Assembly (NCBI GenBank): GCA_937966555.1
Contig: CALCLY010000031.1
Coordinates: 76,293 to 140,292, forward strand
Source: CALCLY01 sp900552775
Lineage (GTDB): Bacteria > Bacillota > Clostridia > UMGS1883 > UMGS1540
Length of the DNA: 64,000 bases
Direction of reading: 5' to 3'
In this document: in pieces, positions 27,929 through 36,406 of the stretch
Layout: every line of letters starts with the position of its first letter
Numbering within the stretch: position 1 is the first letter of the stretch
The notes under the pieces: model-generated
Databases searched by the model: none
Seen by the model: only the letters and a program-made list of their open reading frames with translations
What the model was told of the DNA's origin: nothing
Position numbers and translations under genes: made by a program

Positions 27929-28936
27929 ATGGAAAGAAATATTTCTCTTGACAGACTTAAAGGTTACGCATGCTTTCTTGTTGTATTCGGTCATGTAATT
28001 CGCGGGGCAAAAACAGCGGGAATTTCTTATCCTCGTTTTTTTGCTGATCTTGAAAGTTTTATATGGTCGTTCCATGTGGCGCTTTTTCTCTTTTTAAGCG
28101 GATGCGCATATAAAATTTCATCCGATAACAAAAAAGCGCGCTCACCGAAAAAGTTTATTCTTTACAAAGCAATAAATCTTGGTATTCCATACTTATTTTT
28201 TTCCGGTTTATATATAGTGATCAACAGCCTTACAGATTCGGTTAATACTCACTCGTCTTTAAGTGAAATTCTCTGTGTATGGAAAACACCCGTGGCACAA
28301 TACTGGTATCTTTATGCCCTTTTCTTTTTGCTTTGCATGTGGGCGCTTCTTTCGGAGTCATTAAGCAACGCGGAAATTACGGTATTAACCGTTGTTTTCA
28401 CTTACACAGCTCCTTTTTTCGGAGTTGATTTCGGAAGCTTCGGCATTGTTTTTTACTCTGCCCTTGCTTTCGGTTTGGGAACCGTTTTTGGTATAAAACC
28501 GTTTAAAAAAACAAAACCGTTTTTTGCGGCAGCAGTAATTGTTATTCATATTGCACTCGGATTTTTACTTGTTTGTTTTTCTTTAAACGAAAAACCTTTT
28601 ATAAAAGAGTTTCTGATGCTTCTCGGAATATATGCAAGCATACTCTTTGTATACGCCGCGGAAAAGATGCGCTTTATGGCTTGTTTTTTCGATTTTATGA
28701 GCAAATATTCTTTTCAGATATATTTGCTGCATACAATATTTACTTCTGCCGCGAGAATTCTTCTGCTGAAAGCCGGAATAACAGCTCTTGTCATTCACAT
28801 AGTTATCGGCTGCCTTTTCGGAATTATTTTTTCATATGCGGCGGCTGCAATTGCAAAACGCTCAAAAGTTCTTAATTTAGTCTTTTTCCCGACCAAAACT
28901 TTTTCTCTCATAAAGAATAAAGACAAGGCAATTTAA
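27929..28936 (+). CDS. Acyltransferase family 3 membrane protein (O-acetylase)
   Basis: 335 residues with about ten membrane helices. The opening SLDRLKGYACFLVVFGHVIRG contains the R..D/G..H motif region of acyltransferase-3 proteins such as OafA or fucose 4-O-acetylase, which acetylate sugars of exported glycans. The ATG at 27929 is preferred to one 33 bases upstream, inside the previous gene, because AAGGTGAA lies just before it and the family starts here. It is the last gene of the operon; the stop sits inside the terminator stem. Confidence 0.9.
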   Translation: MERNISLDRLKGYACFLVVFGHVIRGAKTAGISYPRFFADLESFIWSFHVALFLFLSGCAYKISSDNKKARSPKKFILYKAINLGIPYLFFSGLYIVINSLTDSVNTHSSLSEILCVWKTPVAQYWYLYALFFLLCMWALLSESLSNAEITVLTVVFTYTAPFFGVDFGSFGIVFYSALAFGLGTVFGIKPFKKTKPFFAAAVIVIHIALGFLLVCFSLNEKPFIKEFLMLLGIYASILFVYAAEKMRFMACFFDFMSKYSFQIYLLHTIFTSAARILLLKAGITALVIHIVIGCLFGIIFSYAAAAIAKRSKVLNLVFFPTKTFSLIKNKDKAI

Positions 28937-28950
28937 ATTGCCTTGTCTTT
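28919..28950. terminator. Bidirectional terminator between the polysaccharide operon and the dockerin genes
   Basis: Perfect 16-base arms AAAGACAAGGCAATTT / AAATTGCCTTGTCTTT, flanked by T/A-rich tails on both sides. It overlaps the acyltransferase stop and serves the convergent dockerin gene. Confidence 0.88.
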
Positions 28951-28986
28951 ATTTATCGCTTCAGAAAAACAGATTATGCTGTTTAA

Positions 28987-29340
28987 TTATTTACCCCACG
29001 ATACCAGTACATATGCTACATCTCTGGAGTCTATAGCACCGTCGCGGTTTAAATCATATCTTGCATATTCGGGCTGAGTGTCTTTATCTATTTTCATTCC
29101 GAAGTAAGAAACAACCGCCGAAAGGTCATAAACATTTATGCTGTTGTCCTTTACAATATCGCCTGCAAGGAATGTTACTTTTCTTGCGGAAGCGTCATTG
29201 CTTTCTTCAACCTTTGTTTCGTTGTCCTTTACGTTATTCCAGAAGTTTAATACTTTATCACCTGTCATTGTAACGGTGTAACGCGCCGTTCTGTAGCCTG
29301 CGCCGGACACTGTTACCGTGTAAGCGGTATTTACTGTAAG
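28987..29340 (-). repeat. Dockerin-module repeat, partner at 32401-32750
   Basis: The last about 115 codons here and in 32401-32750 encode nearly the same protein (roughly 80 percent or more identical by eye), and the DNA is also close, for example the shared run around the RTARYTVTM codons. This is a duplicated 3' module; no flanking insertion sequence is visible. Confidence 0.75.
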
Positions 29341-32310
29341 CTCTTTTGAAACGCTGTACGAAGTTTTTGTGGAATCGTCTGTAAAGTTATCCTCGCCCAG
29401 TGCAATAACCTCGTCCTGAGCAAGATCTACGCCCGAAATTGTAACTTTCATATTCTGATATGCCGCAGCATTTTTTTCAACTCTGTTGTTAAAGTCAATA
29501 TTTACGGTCAAAGTCTTTTTTTCAAGTTCGATTGTATCGGTGATTGTTCCCTTTTCGGGAGCGGAATCCATATTTACGGTAAGAGTTCCGTCTGCCGCGC
29601 TGTAGCTTGTAACAATGTTGTCAGCATCGTTAGCAGTTTCAACCACATTAATTGCACCTGCCGCAACATATGATGTGTCAATGCTGAAATCAAGCGCACC
29701 GTAACCTTCGAATACTATTTTACCGATTGTGATTGCATCACCCGTTGCACCGTTAGCATTTGTGCCGTCCATATTGAAACGGTATTCGCGGCTCTGCACG
29801 TTTGTGCTTTCAAGCGAAGCCGTCATATTTGCAGCGGGAGTAATCTCATAATCAACCGTGCCGCAAGCGTTTTTAAATGCGAGTCTTGCAACCATAAAGC
29901 GGTTTATCTTCTTGCCGTCAAGAGCTTTCAAAACAATGTTATATTCATTGTCTGTGCCTTCGACCTTTGAGAATACAACTCCGACTTTTTTTGAAATTTC
30001 AGCTTCTGTGAGGCTGTCTGCCGAATAAGCCACAGCATATGTCGAGAATGAAGGAGCAACAAATTTCACCGTATTTCCTTCTACCGTAACAGGAGTAATT
30101 TTTTCAACCGTACCGTCATCAAGCACATGGAAAACACGTACATCGGAATTTTCTTTCGGTGCGTTTGCAAGAGCAATCGTTACATCCTGCTTCTTTATCT
30201 CTTTTGAAATATCGGTTGTTTTTCCGTTGCTGTCGGTTTTAATAACGGATATATCAAATATCTGCTTATCTGTTGCATCTGCAAAATCTACAGCGATTTT
30301 CTCACTTGCCCTTGCAGCGTCCTCCGCCGGAGCTGTGGATACTACAACCTGATACTTTGCGGCTTTGTTAAGGTCAACAGAATTTTGTTTTTTAAGAGTA
30401 TTCTTGTCAAGCGTAACCGTAACTCCGGGCGCCTTATCGGTGTTTGAGATCTTGGCTTCCGCTTTTACAACATAATATCTGCCGTCAACAAGCTTTGTCG
30501 CATAACCGTCTGCTGTGTAACCTACAGTGTCAAAGCTGTAGTCACCGCCGGTTAAAACAACATCAGTAGTTTTGCCATCGATATACTTTTTGGCATCTTC
30601 AAAGTTTTCAAGTCCTATGAGTCCGTTATACGAACCGCTGTCTATTGTTATTCTGCCTCTTGGCGAAACCTCATTTCCGTTTACCGTATTATCCGTAATT
30701 GCTATTGCAAATCCGGTTGTTGTGGAACCGTTGTTGTTCTGCACATACTTGGGGGCTGTTTTCGCAGTAACCTCACAGTTTGACAATTTAAAGTCGGAAT
30801 ATTTTCCTTCAATACCCGTATTGCCGGATATCTTGGAATTTTCAATTGTAATCTGATGTTTTCCGAGTTTGTCCGCCGATTCTTTGTTGTTTGAAATATA
30901 TAAGCCCACACATTCCGGATCCGCTTTAAATTCACCGTAATCACCTACTGTAATTTCGGAATCCTTCATGTCCATTTTAAAGCTTCCGGCACTTCCGTTG
31001 CGGTAAACGCCGTATACGGTTGAATACACCTTGGTATTTTCCACATTATAAACTTCCGGTTCATCGGTTTTCGCAAAGGAACATAAAGCATAGCCGTCAG
31101 GGCAGTTTGCAATAACTGTACTGTTCTTTATGTCAAGACCCGCCGTTGTTCCGACAACGGCATAAATTCCTTTTGTTGGTGTATCAAGTGTCAATGTTGC
31201 GCCGTCAACCGTAAGCTTGCTTCCGCCGGAGCTGATTGTTCTTGCAGCGGTTGAAATAATGGCGCCTTTTTCTTCGCCGGAGTCAACTATTGTACCGCCG
31301 TTTAAGAAAACAAAAGCATAAACGTCGGGATAAACGCCGGCATAAACGGACTTTAATGTGTATCCGCAAAGATCAAGCGTAACGTTGCTTGCAAATTTTA
31401 CAATATTTTTTGTTTCATTGTTTTTCACAAGAGAAACGCGGTCTCCCTCTTTTGCGGCAGCTGCCGCATTCACAATATCCTCATAGTATATATGACCGAT
31501 TTTAACTGCAGGCGGTATAGCAGCGCTGAGTCCCGCGTCTGTCACCTGCTTTACCGAAACTTCACCTTCGCTGTCCGCGTCAAGGCACATAAGTCTCGTT
31601 TTGCTTACGCTTCCGTCATCATATGTGCGAATCTCGGTTGACGAATCCTTATCAACATAGATTTTCGGAGCAAGTGTATTTGCTGTAGTGTATTTATTTA
31701 TAGCAATTGAAGATATTTTTGTATTAACAAGTATCAGCGGATTTGCAGAAGCAACGTTTGACCATACCGCCGCACCGAATTCATTATTAACTCCTTCATC
31801 ATTGCTGTTTGAAATGTTGCAGTTTTTTAATGTTGCTCCGTGTGTGCCATAAAAGTTTACAGCATACAGGAAATTGCCGCTTATATTAACGTTTTCAAGA
31901 GTGGACGATGTTCCTCCGCAAAGGAATATGCCGAATATTGCTTCGCCGTTAATCGTTAAATTCCTGATTGATATGCCGGTGCAATAAAGATTTTCATCGG
32001 CATTTCCGAAATAAAGCGAAGAGCCGCCGCCCGAAGACGTGTGCAGCTGTGCATTAATCGTCTTGCCGTTGCCGTCAAGCGTTATGCCTTTAAGAGCTGC
32101 CGGGTTTTTAATATCAATCTGCTCATCCACCGTAATATCTTTCATGAGCTTTACGGTATCTCCTGTCTGAGCAGCAGCAAATGCCGTCTTAAGTTCTGCA
32201 GCCGTGGATACTTCACGTACCGTACCGTCATCGGCAAAAGCAGGCATTATCATGGTGCTCATTACCATTGCGGCGGAAACAAGTCCTGCCAGAAGTTTTT
32301 TAAGCTTCAT
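28987..32310 (-). CDS. Secreted parallel beta-helix protein with cohesin-like and dockerin modules
   Basis: 1107 residues. Signal peptide (about 1-26, cut near AFA-DD). A right-handed beta-helix region (about 35-590) with many NXT/GXS turns similar to pectate-lyase-like folds. An Ig/cohesin-like region (about 660-960; LKALDGKKINRFMVARLAF, ITIGKIVFEGYG). Then a carboxypeptidase-regulatory-like repeat (AYTVTVSGAGYRTARY). A C-terminal dockerin-type pair of calcium loops (DIVKDNSINVYDLSAVV and YDLNRDGAIDSRDVAYVL, about 1045-1107) follows. No catalytic residues can be assigned. Likely cell-surface or cellulosome-like glycan binding or processing. AAGGAG precedes the ATG. No promoter is visible upstream, so it may be read through from the gene at 32401. 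Confidence 0.85.
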   Translation of the reverse strand: MKLKKLLAGLVSAAMVMSTMIMPAFADDGTVREVSTAAELKTAFAAAQTGDTVKLMKDITVDEQIDIKNPAALKGITLDGNGKTINAQLHTSSGGGSSLYFGNADENLYCTGISIRNLTINGEAIFGIFLCGGTSSTLENVNISGNFLYAVNFYGTHGATLKNCNISNSNDEGVNNEFGAAVWSNVASANPLILVNTKISSIAINKYTTANTLAPKIYVDKDSSTEIRTYDDGSVSKTRLMCLDADSEGEVSVKQVTDAGLSAAIPPAVKIGHIYYEDIVNAAAAAKEGDRVSLVKNNETKNIVKFASNVTLDLCGYTLKSVYAGVYPDVYAFVFLNGGTIVDSGEEKGAIISTAARTISSGGSKLTVDGATLTLDTPTKGIYAVVGTTAGLDIKNSTVIANCPDGYALCSFAKTDEPEVYNVENTKVYSTVYGVYRNGSAGSFKMDMKDSEITVGDYGEFKADPECVGLYISNNKESADKLGKHQITIENSKISGNTGIEGKYSDFKLSNCEVTAKTAPKYVQNNNGSTTTGFAIAITDNTVNGNEVSPRGRITIDSGSYNGLIGLENFEDAKKYIDGKTTDVVLTGGDYSFDTVGYTADGYATKLVDGRYYVVKAEAKISNTDKAPGVTVTLDKNTLKKQNSVDLNKAAKYQVVVSTAPAEDAARASEKIAVDFADATDKQIFDISVIKTDSNGKTTDISKEIKKQDVTIALANAPKENSDVRVFHVLDDGTVEKITPVTVEGNTVKFVAPSFSTYAVAYSADSLTEAEISKKVGVVFSKVEGTDNEYNIVLKALDGKKINRFMVARLAFKNACGTVDYEITPAANMTASLESTNVQSREYRFNMDGTNANGATGDAITIGKIVFEGYGALDFSIDTSYVAAGAINVVETANDADNIVTSYSAADGTLTVNMDSAPEKGTITDTIELEKKTLTVNIDFNNRVEKNAAAYQNMKVTISGVDLAQDEVIALGEDNFTDDSTKTSYSVSKELTVNTAYTVTVSGAGYRTARYTVTMTGDKVLNFWNNVKDNETKVEESNDASARKVTFLAGDIVKDNSINVYDLSAVVSYFGMKIDKDTQPEYARYDLNRDGAIDSRDVAYVLVSWGK

Positions 32311-32352
32311 AGTTTTTCTTCTCCTTTTTTCCTTATTTTTTTATGAAAACAA

Positions 32353-32380
32353 GCCTTTTGCGGATTTTTCCGCAAAAAGC
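32353..32380 (-). terminator. Hairpin downstream of the interrupted dockerin gene
   Basis: GCCTTTTGCGGA and TCCGCAAAAAGC form a stem (one bulge) around a short T-loop. Leftward it is followed by GGCTTGTTTTC, a weak T-tract. It probably reduces rather than abolishes read-through to the 32310 gene. Confidence 0.55.
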
Positions 32381-32400
32381 CCGTTTTGCAACCAATTAAA

Positions 32401-33636
32401 TTATTTGCCCCAGGAAACAAGCACGTATGCCACGTCTTTGGAGTCTATAACGCCGTCACGGTTTAAATCGTACTTGGCATATTCGGGCTGAGTGTCTTTT
32501 TCAACCTTTGTCCCGAAGTAAGAAACAACTGCCGAAAGGTCGTAAATATTTATACTGTTGTCTTTTACTATATCGCCGGCAAGGAATGTAACTTTTCTTG
32601 CAGAATTTGCATTTCCTTCTTCCACAACAGCATCTGCATCTTTGGCATTGTTCCAGAAGTTTAATACCTTATCATTTGTCATTGTAACGGTGTAACGCGC
32701 CGTTCTGTAACCTGCACCGGAAACCGTTACTGTATAGGCCGTATTTTGCATGAGTTTACCCTGAAGTTTCAAAGTATACTTATTATTTTCAAAGCTTATT
32801 GCAGAAGACGCATTGCTTCCAAGCTTATATGTTTCATCAAAATCCGCACCCTTTATATTTATGCTCATATTCTGATAAGCCGTTTCATTGTTGACAATAT
32901 TGTTCGGAAAATCAGCATTTACCGTAAGATCCGCAAATGTGGGTTCAATACTGTAATTCGTTGTAGCGGAAGGCAGTGTGTTAATCTCAATTGCCAAACT
33001 GTCAGCTCCTTTTTGGAACATCTTTATATCATCAACGGATAACGAGCCGCTGCCGGCACCTGTCAATGTCAAAACACCGAGATTTATTCCGCTTTTGCCA
33101 TTAGACGACCATATAATAGGAGCTGTAAGAGCCTTGTCTGCCGTACGATTTACACGGTATTTGCCCATATTGTCGGAATATACAAGTTCAAGTCCGGAAG
33201 CAGGTGTAAATTCAGCTGCGGAAGCTCCCGTCATCGAAAACGAAAACTCGCCCGATTCAAACTGTTTGATTGTTTTGTATTTATCAGCCGTCAAGCATAA
33301 ATTAAACCTCGCCGTATTGGGTTCCTGAGAAGATATAGGCTCAAACCCAAGCACCGCGCTTCCTGCCGGTACATTCTGATTTAATATTGCGGCAAATTCA
33401 GAAAACTTTGTAATTGAAGCCATCACGTGTGTATCGTCAATAATTACAAACGGGATTTCGGAGATTACACCTTCATGGCTGCGTATAAGTTTTTCAACAT
33501 TTGAAGCGTCTTCAACATTAATTTCAACAAGTACCGGAACGTCAACTTCTTTGATTTTATTGCCGCTTGCATCTTTTAATGTAACGTCAAAGTATATAGC
33601 ATTAACGCTTTCCGGTTGCTGAAGTGCCTCTGAAAA
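32401..33636 (-). pseudogene. 3' part of the interrupted dockerin protein (after in-frame TAG)
   Basis: An open frame of 411 codons, in the same frame as the gene at 33637-34983 and separated from it only by one TAG. An internal GTG-ATG pair at 33426-33421 could start a 341-residue product, but no ribosome site is evident and it would lack a signal peptide. The content continues the domain order of the 1107-residue neighbour: a strand-rich region (FDVTLKDASGNKIKEVDVPV), a cohesin-like module (GINLGVLTLTGAGSGSLSVDD), the AYTVTVSGAGYRTARY repeat, and a dockerin (DIVKDNSINIYDLSAVV, YDLNRDGVIDSKDVAYVL). Without read-through it is unlikely to be made or exported. Confidence 0.75.
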
Positions 33637-34983
33637 CTAAAGCTTTGTTACAGCAAGCGTATTAACTCCTGTCGCAACCGATGTTGCCGTTATCACGGGA
33701 GCTTCATCGTTATCTTTTTCTACTATCTTATCAGCAGAGTTTGAAACAATTTTGCTAAGCTGCAAAGCATTTACCTGCTCCTTGTTTTCGGAAGGCATTT
33801 CTTTAACAACGGATAAAATGTCGTTTTTTGTCTCTTCGTCAATTTTTGAAATATCAAGCGAATTGATAACATCAATTTTTTCATCGTGCGTGATATTATC
33901 ATTGTTTAAATCTGATTTGTAATCTCGTATTGTCGAATTGTTTCCGTCAACAATTGCCACCAGACCGTCTTTAATGTTCGACAAATCCGCATCGTTCGGT
34001 GCAAAATCTTTACATTCCACAATATCGCCTGCATTTGCAGCCGCAAAGGCATCTGCAGAGTCCGAATATTTTACATCTCCTATTTTCGCTTCGTACTCAT
34101 TATGTAAAAGACCGTCCACAACATAGAATCCTCTTTTGTTTTCAAGTTCAAAGCGTTCATATCCGAAAGTGAAATCTGTATAGTAATCAGCCCACGCGTT
34201 GTATAATTCATTGCCGACTTTATAGAAAAGTCCTTTTACTTTTAACGTTTCATTATTTTTTACTGTTGTATCATTCAGCGAAACATATGAATATGAATAC
34301 CAAGTATTCTTGCCCCATGTCACGTCAGCCATTGAATTGTCTTTAAAATCAACCTTGTTCTGAGACAGTCCGATAAATGTAGCCACGTCATAAACACCGC
34401 AGACCTTTGTGCTTTCAACGGTGCAGTCTTTAATAGTTGTTACACCGCCCGGATCTGCCGCCATACCCAAAACTGCGGCAACTTTTCCGAATCCGTCTAT
34501 ATGAGAGTTTTTAACAATGATATTATCAAACGTAACGTTTCCGTATGCATAAGCCGCAACCGCACCAACCACGTTGGTATAGAAATCACAGTAACCCCAT
34601 GCACTTACTCTTGCATTATCGAGTGTAAGATTCTTCACAACAGCCGGTCCGTTTAAGTTTCCGAAAAGTCCGTTGCCGTACGCCGCTGATCTTTGTATTG
34701 TAAGATTGCTTATGGTATGCCCGTCTCCGTCAAATGTGCCGGCAAACATTTTTGTTACGCCGATCGGCGTAAAATTTTTAATCTCCGCCATATTGATATC
34801 ATTTGTGAGAATTACGGTTTTACCCGCAAAATTGTTTGTCTTTGAACTGTTTGATAATTCAACAAGTTCTTGTGCCGTGGCTATTTCAATTACATCTTCC
34901 CCATCGGCAAATGCAGGAAGACTTACGGTGCAAAGCACCATTGCCGCAGACAAAATGCCTGCAAGAAGCTTTTTAAGCTTCAT
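33637..34983 (-). CDS. Secreted beta-helix/GLUG-like protein, cut short by an in-frame TAG
   Basis: 448 residues up to the TAG at 33637-33639. Signal peptide (about 1-27, almost the same as that of the 1107-residue protein), then repeats of the GLUG/adhesin type (GTFDGDGHTISNLTI, NGLFGNLNGPAVVKNLTL) forming a beta-helix to about 240. A linker follows (NDDEKIDVINSLDIS-type, about 360-430), resembling a degenerate EF-hand/dockerin stretch. The expected cohesin-like and dockerin modules follow in frame after the stop, so the natural product was probably about 860 residues. A strong promoter lies at 35056-35084 and an AGAGGGG site precedes the ATG. Confidence 0.8.
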   Translation of the reverse strand: MKLKKLLAGILSAAMVLCTVSLPAFADGEDVIEIATAQELVELSNSSKTNNFAGKTVILTNDINMAEIKNFTPIGVTKMFAGTFDGDGHTISNLTIQRSAAYGNGLFGNLNGPAVVKNLTLDNARVSAWGYCDFYTNVVGAVAAYAYGNVTFDNIIVKNSHIDGFGKVAAVLGMAADPGGVTTIKDCTVESTKVCGVYDVATFIGLSQNKVDFKDNSMADVTWGKNTWYSYSYVSLNDTTVKNNETLKVKGLFYKVGNELYNAWADYYTDFTFGYERFELENKRGFYVVDGLLHNEYEAKIGDVKYSDSADAFAAANAGDIVECKDFAPNDADLSNIKDGLVAIVDGNNSTIRDYKSDLNNDNITHDEKIDVINSLDISKIDEETKNDILSVVKEMPSENKEQVNALQLSKIVSNSADKIVEKDNDEAPVITATSVATGVNTLAVTKL

Positions 34984-35055
34984 AAAAAACCCCTCTTTCT
35001 TTTGTTAACATCTCAGGACGTCACTTGGTCGAACGCCCGTTCTATACCACATAAA

Positions 35056-35084
35056 ATTTTACCACCGCTCCGAATAAAAGTCAA
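35056..35084 (-). promoter_or_regulatory. Promoter of the dockerin gene pair
   Basis: Leftward TTGACT (35079-35084), a 17-base spacer, TAAAAT (35056-35061). The leader to the ATG at 34983 is about 65 bases. Confidence 0.72.
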
Positions 35085-35195
35085 TAAAATGCATCTGTTT
35101 TTTTCCTTTTTGTATATTTTACTGCATTATATCGGTTTAGCACCCAAATTATTATCCATCTTTATCTGCACATGAACTCTAAATAAAAACCTCTA

Positions 35196-35237
35196 AAAAA
35201 CCGCGGCTCACGTTCAATTTTGTAAGCCGCGGTTTTT
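35196..35237. terminator. Terminator of the acetyltransferase operon
   Basis: AAAAACCGCGGCT and AGCCGCGGTTTTT form a 13-pair stem around a 16-base loop. T-runs in both directions make it bidirectional, but it chiefly serves the leftward gene ending at 35269. Confidence 0.88.
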
Positions 35238-35268
35238 GATTGATATTAAGGCAAAAACCCAATCTCTT

Positions 35269-35916
35269 TTATAAGACAAATTTTTTCATTTCTTCTTCAA
35301 GAATCTTAAAAACTTTTGCCACCAGGTATCCGTCTGCCACTGCATGATTCAATCTCACCGTAACCGGCATCACAAATCTGCCGTTTTCCTCTCTGTATCT
35401 GCCCCAGTTTATAATGGGCGCAAAATAAAGATATCCGTCCGGAAGTTCAACATTTAAAGAATCATAGCTCAGCCACGATATATACGACGCATCAAACCAA
35501 TTTGGGTGGTTTGCCGCGTCAAGACCGTATTCACGTGTATGCTTAGCTTTTTCTATATCTGCCGCGCATTTTTCGTAAAAAATATTGTAATCCTCAAAAT
35601 ATTCCGTGTATACGGGTGTACATGTTTCCGTATCATCATGAAAGATGTATTGCGTGGGATTGATTTTATCATAGCATATAAGAGTATCCGTCTGCCACAA
35701 ATATCCCATTTTGTAATCGTCTCTCGAGTTCAGTGCCTTTGCCAAAACATACAGAAAATTGATATAAAACTTTGTATTTGTCTCTTTTGAGTGATTTTTA
35801 AGCTCAGTCACATCCACTCTCGCGGTCATTGACGTTGAGCATTTGCAGTCCTCCGAGAAATGACGAAACACGCCTTTTCGGTAATACTTTTCTTTATCTA
35901 TAACTCTGTAATTCAT
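35269..35916 (-). CDS. Chloramphenicol-acetyltransferase-like (CatA fold) acetyltransferase
   Basis: 215 residues, the usual length for type-A CATs. The catalytic HxxxDG appears as RLNHAVADGYLV near residues 190-201. Other family features are the N-terminal YRKGVFRHF and the mid-protein SYISWLSYDSL. True resistance enzymes usually read HHAVCDG, so the substrate may be something other than chloramphenicol. The start overlaps the stop of the flavodoxin frame (ATGA). Confidence 0.85.
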   Translation of the reverse strand: MNYRVIDKEKYYRKGVFRHFSEDCKCSTSMTARVDVTELKNHSKETNTKFYINFLYVLAKALNSRDDYKMGYLWQTDTLICYDKINPTQYIFHDDTETCTPVYTEYFEDYNIFYEKCAADIEKAKHTREYGLDAANHPNWFDASYISWLSYDSLNVELPDGYLYFAPIINWGRYREENGRFVMPVTVRLNHAVADGYLVAKVFKILEEEMKKFVL

Positions 35917-36402
35917 TTTAAATTCCTCTTCTTTTTTGATTCGGGCAGTTCATCGTAAATAGCGCAAAAAAGCTTTGTCATAAGATTACTGTCATCTACG
36001 TTTTCAACCAAAATCATGTCCTTTGCCGCAGATTTCATTCCTCCGCCGCCGGCAGTTGTAATAATTACCGCCTGTTTATTAATTATATCAAAATTCGGGC
36101 GGTGAACAAGCCATCTGTAGCCGTAATGATCTAAAAATGATTTAATCTGTCCCGGCGCGTGAAAACACCATACAGGGCAGCAAAATATTATAACTTCGGA
36201 ATCGGAAAAAGCTGCATTTATCGGTTTCAGATATTCATATCCGCCGCACTTTTCTTCTTTTCCGTTAAGGCACGCATAACAGCCGCGGCATACATGCGGC
36301 ATGTCATCCGGCAAAGTAAATTCGCACACTTTTTCAACATTGTCAAGCTTTGCGCGTACTGCTGTTTTTTCTTTTTGTTGCACTTATTACAGTTACATTC
36401 AT
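35913..36402 (-). pseudogene. Flavodoxin-like FMN reductase, frameshifted near its N-terminus
   Basis: The main frame (35913-36383) has CRGCYACLNGKEEKCGG, FCCPVWCFHAPGQIKSFLDH and VIITTAGGGGMKS, typical of the iron-sulfur-flavoprotein/NADPH-FMN-reductase family, but it lacks the first beta-strand and the phosphate loop. That piece (MNVTVISATKRKNSSTR) is encoded in a different frame starting at the ATG at 36402, 4 bases after the peptidase stop. A net one-base excess, perhaps in the A6 run near 36365-36370, separates them. If read as is, a GTG at 36383 would start a truncated 156-residue protein. Confidence 0.75.
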
Positions 36403-36406
36403 TTTA

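Noticed and set aside
33637..33639. TAG recoded as sense throughout this genome
   Set aside because: The TetR and PfkB genes end naturally with TAG at family-typical lengths, so TAG acts as a stop here.
28987..35000. Dockerin pair as part of a mobile element
   Set aside because: No transposase, terminal inverted repeats or target-site duplication was found around the duplicated module.
35269..35916. Calling the CatA-like gene a chloramphenicol resistance gene
   Set aside because: The active-site motif is NHAVADG rather than HHAVCDG, and the context (TetR, peptidase, flavodoxin) does not establish the drug as substrate.
36365..36380. A slippery A AAA AAC heptamer in the flavodoxin region as a programmed -1 frameshift site
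   Set aside because: The heptamer is in the right phase, but the body of the protein lies in the +1 frame relative to the upstream start, so a -1 slip leads elsewhere.
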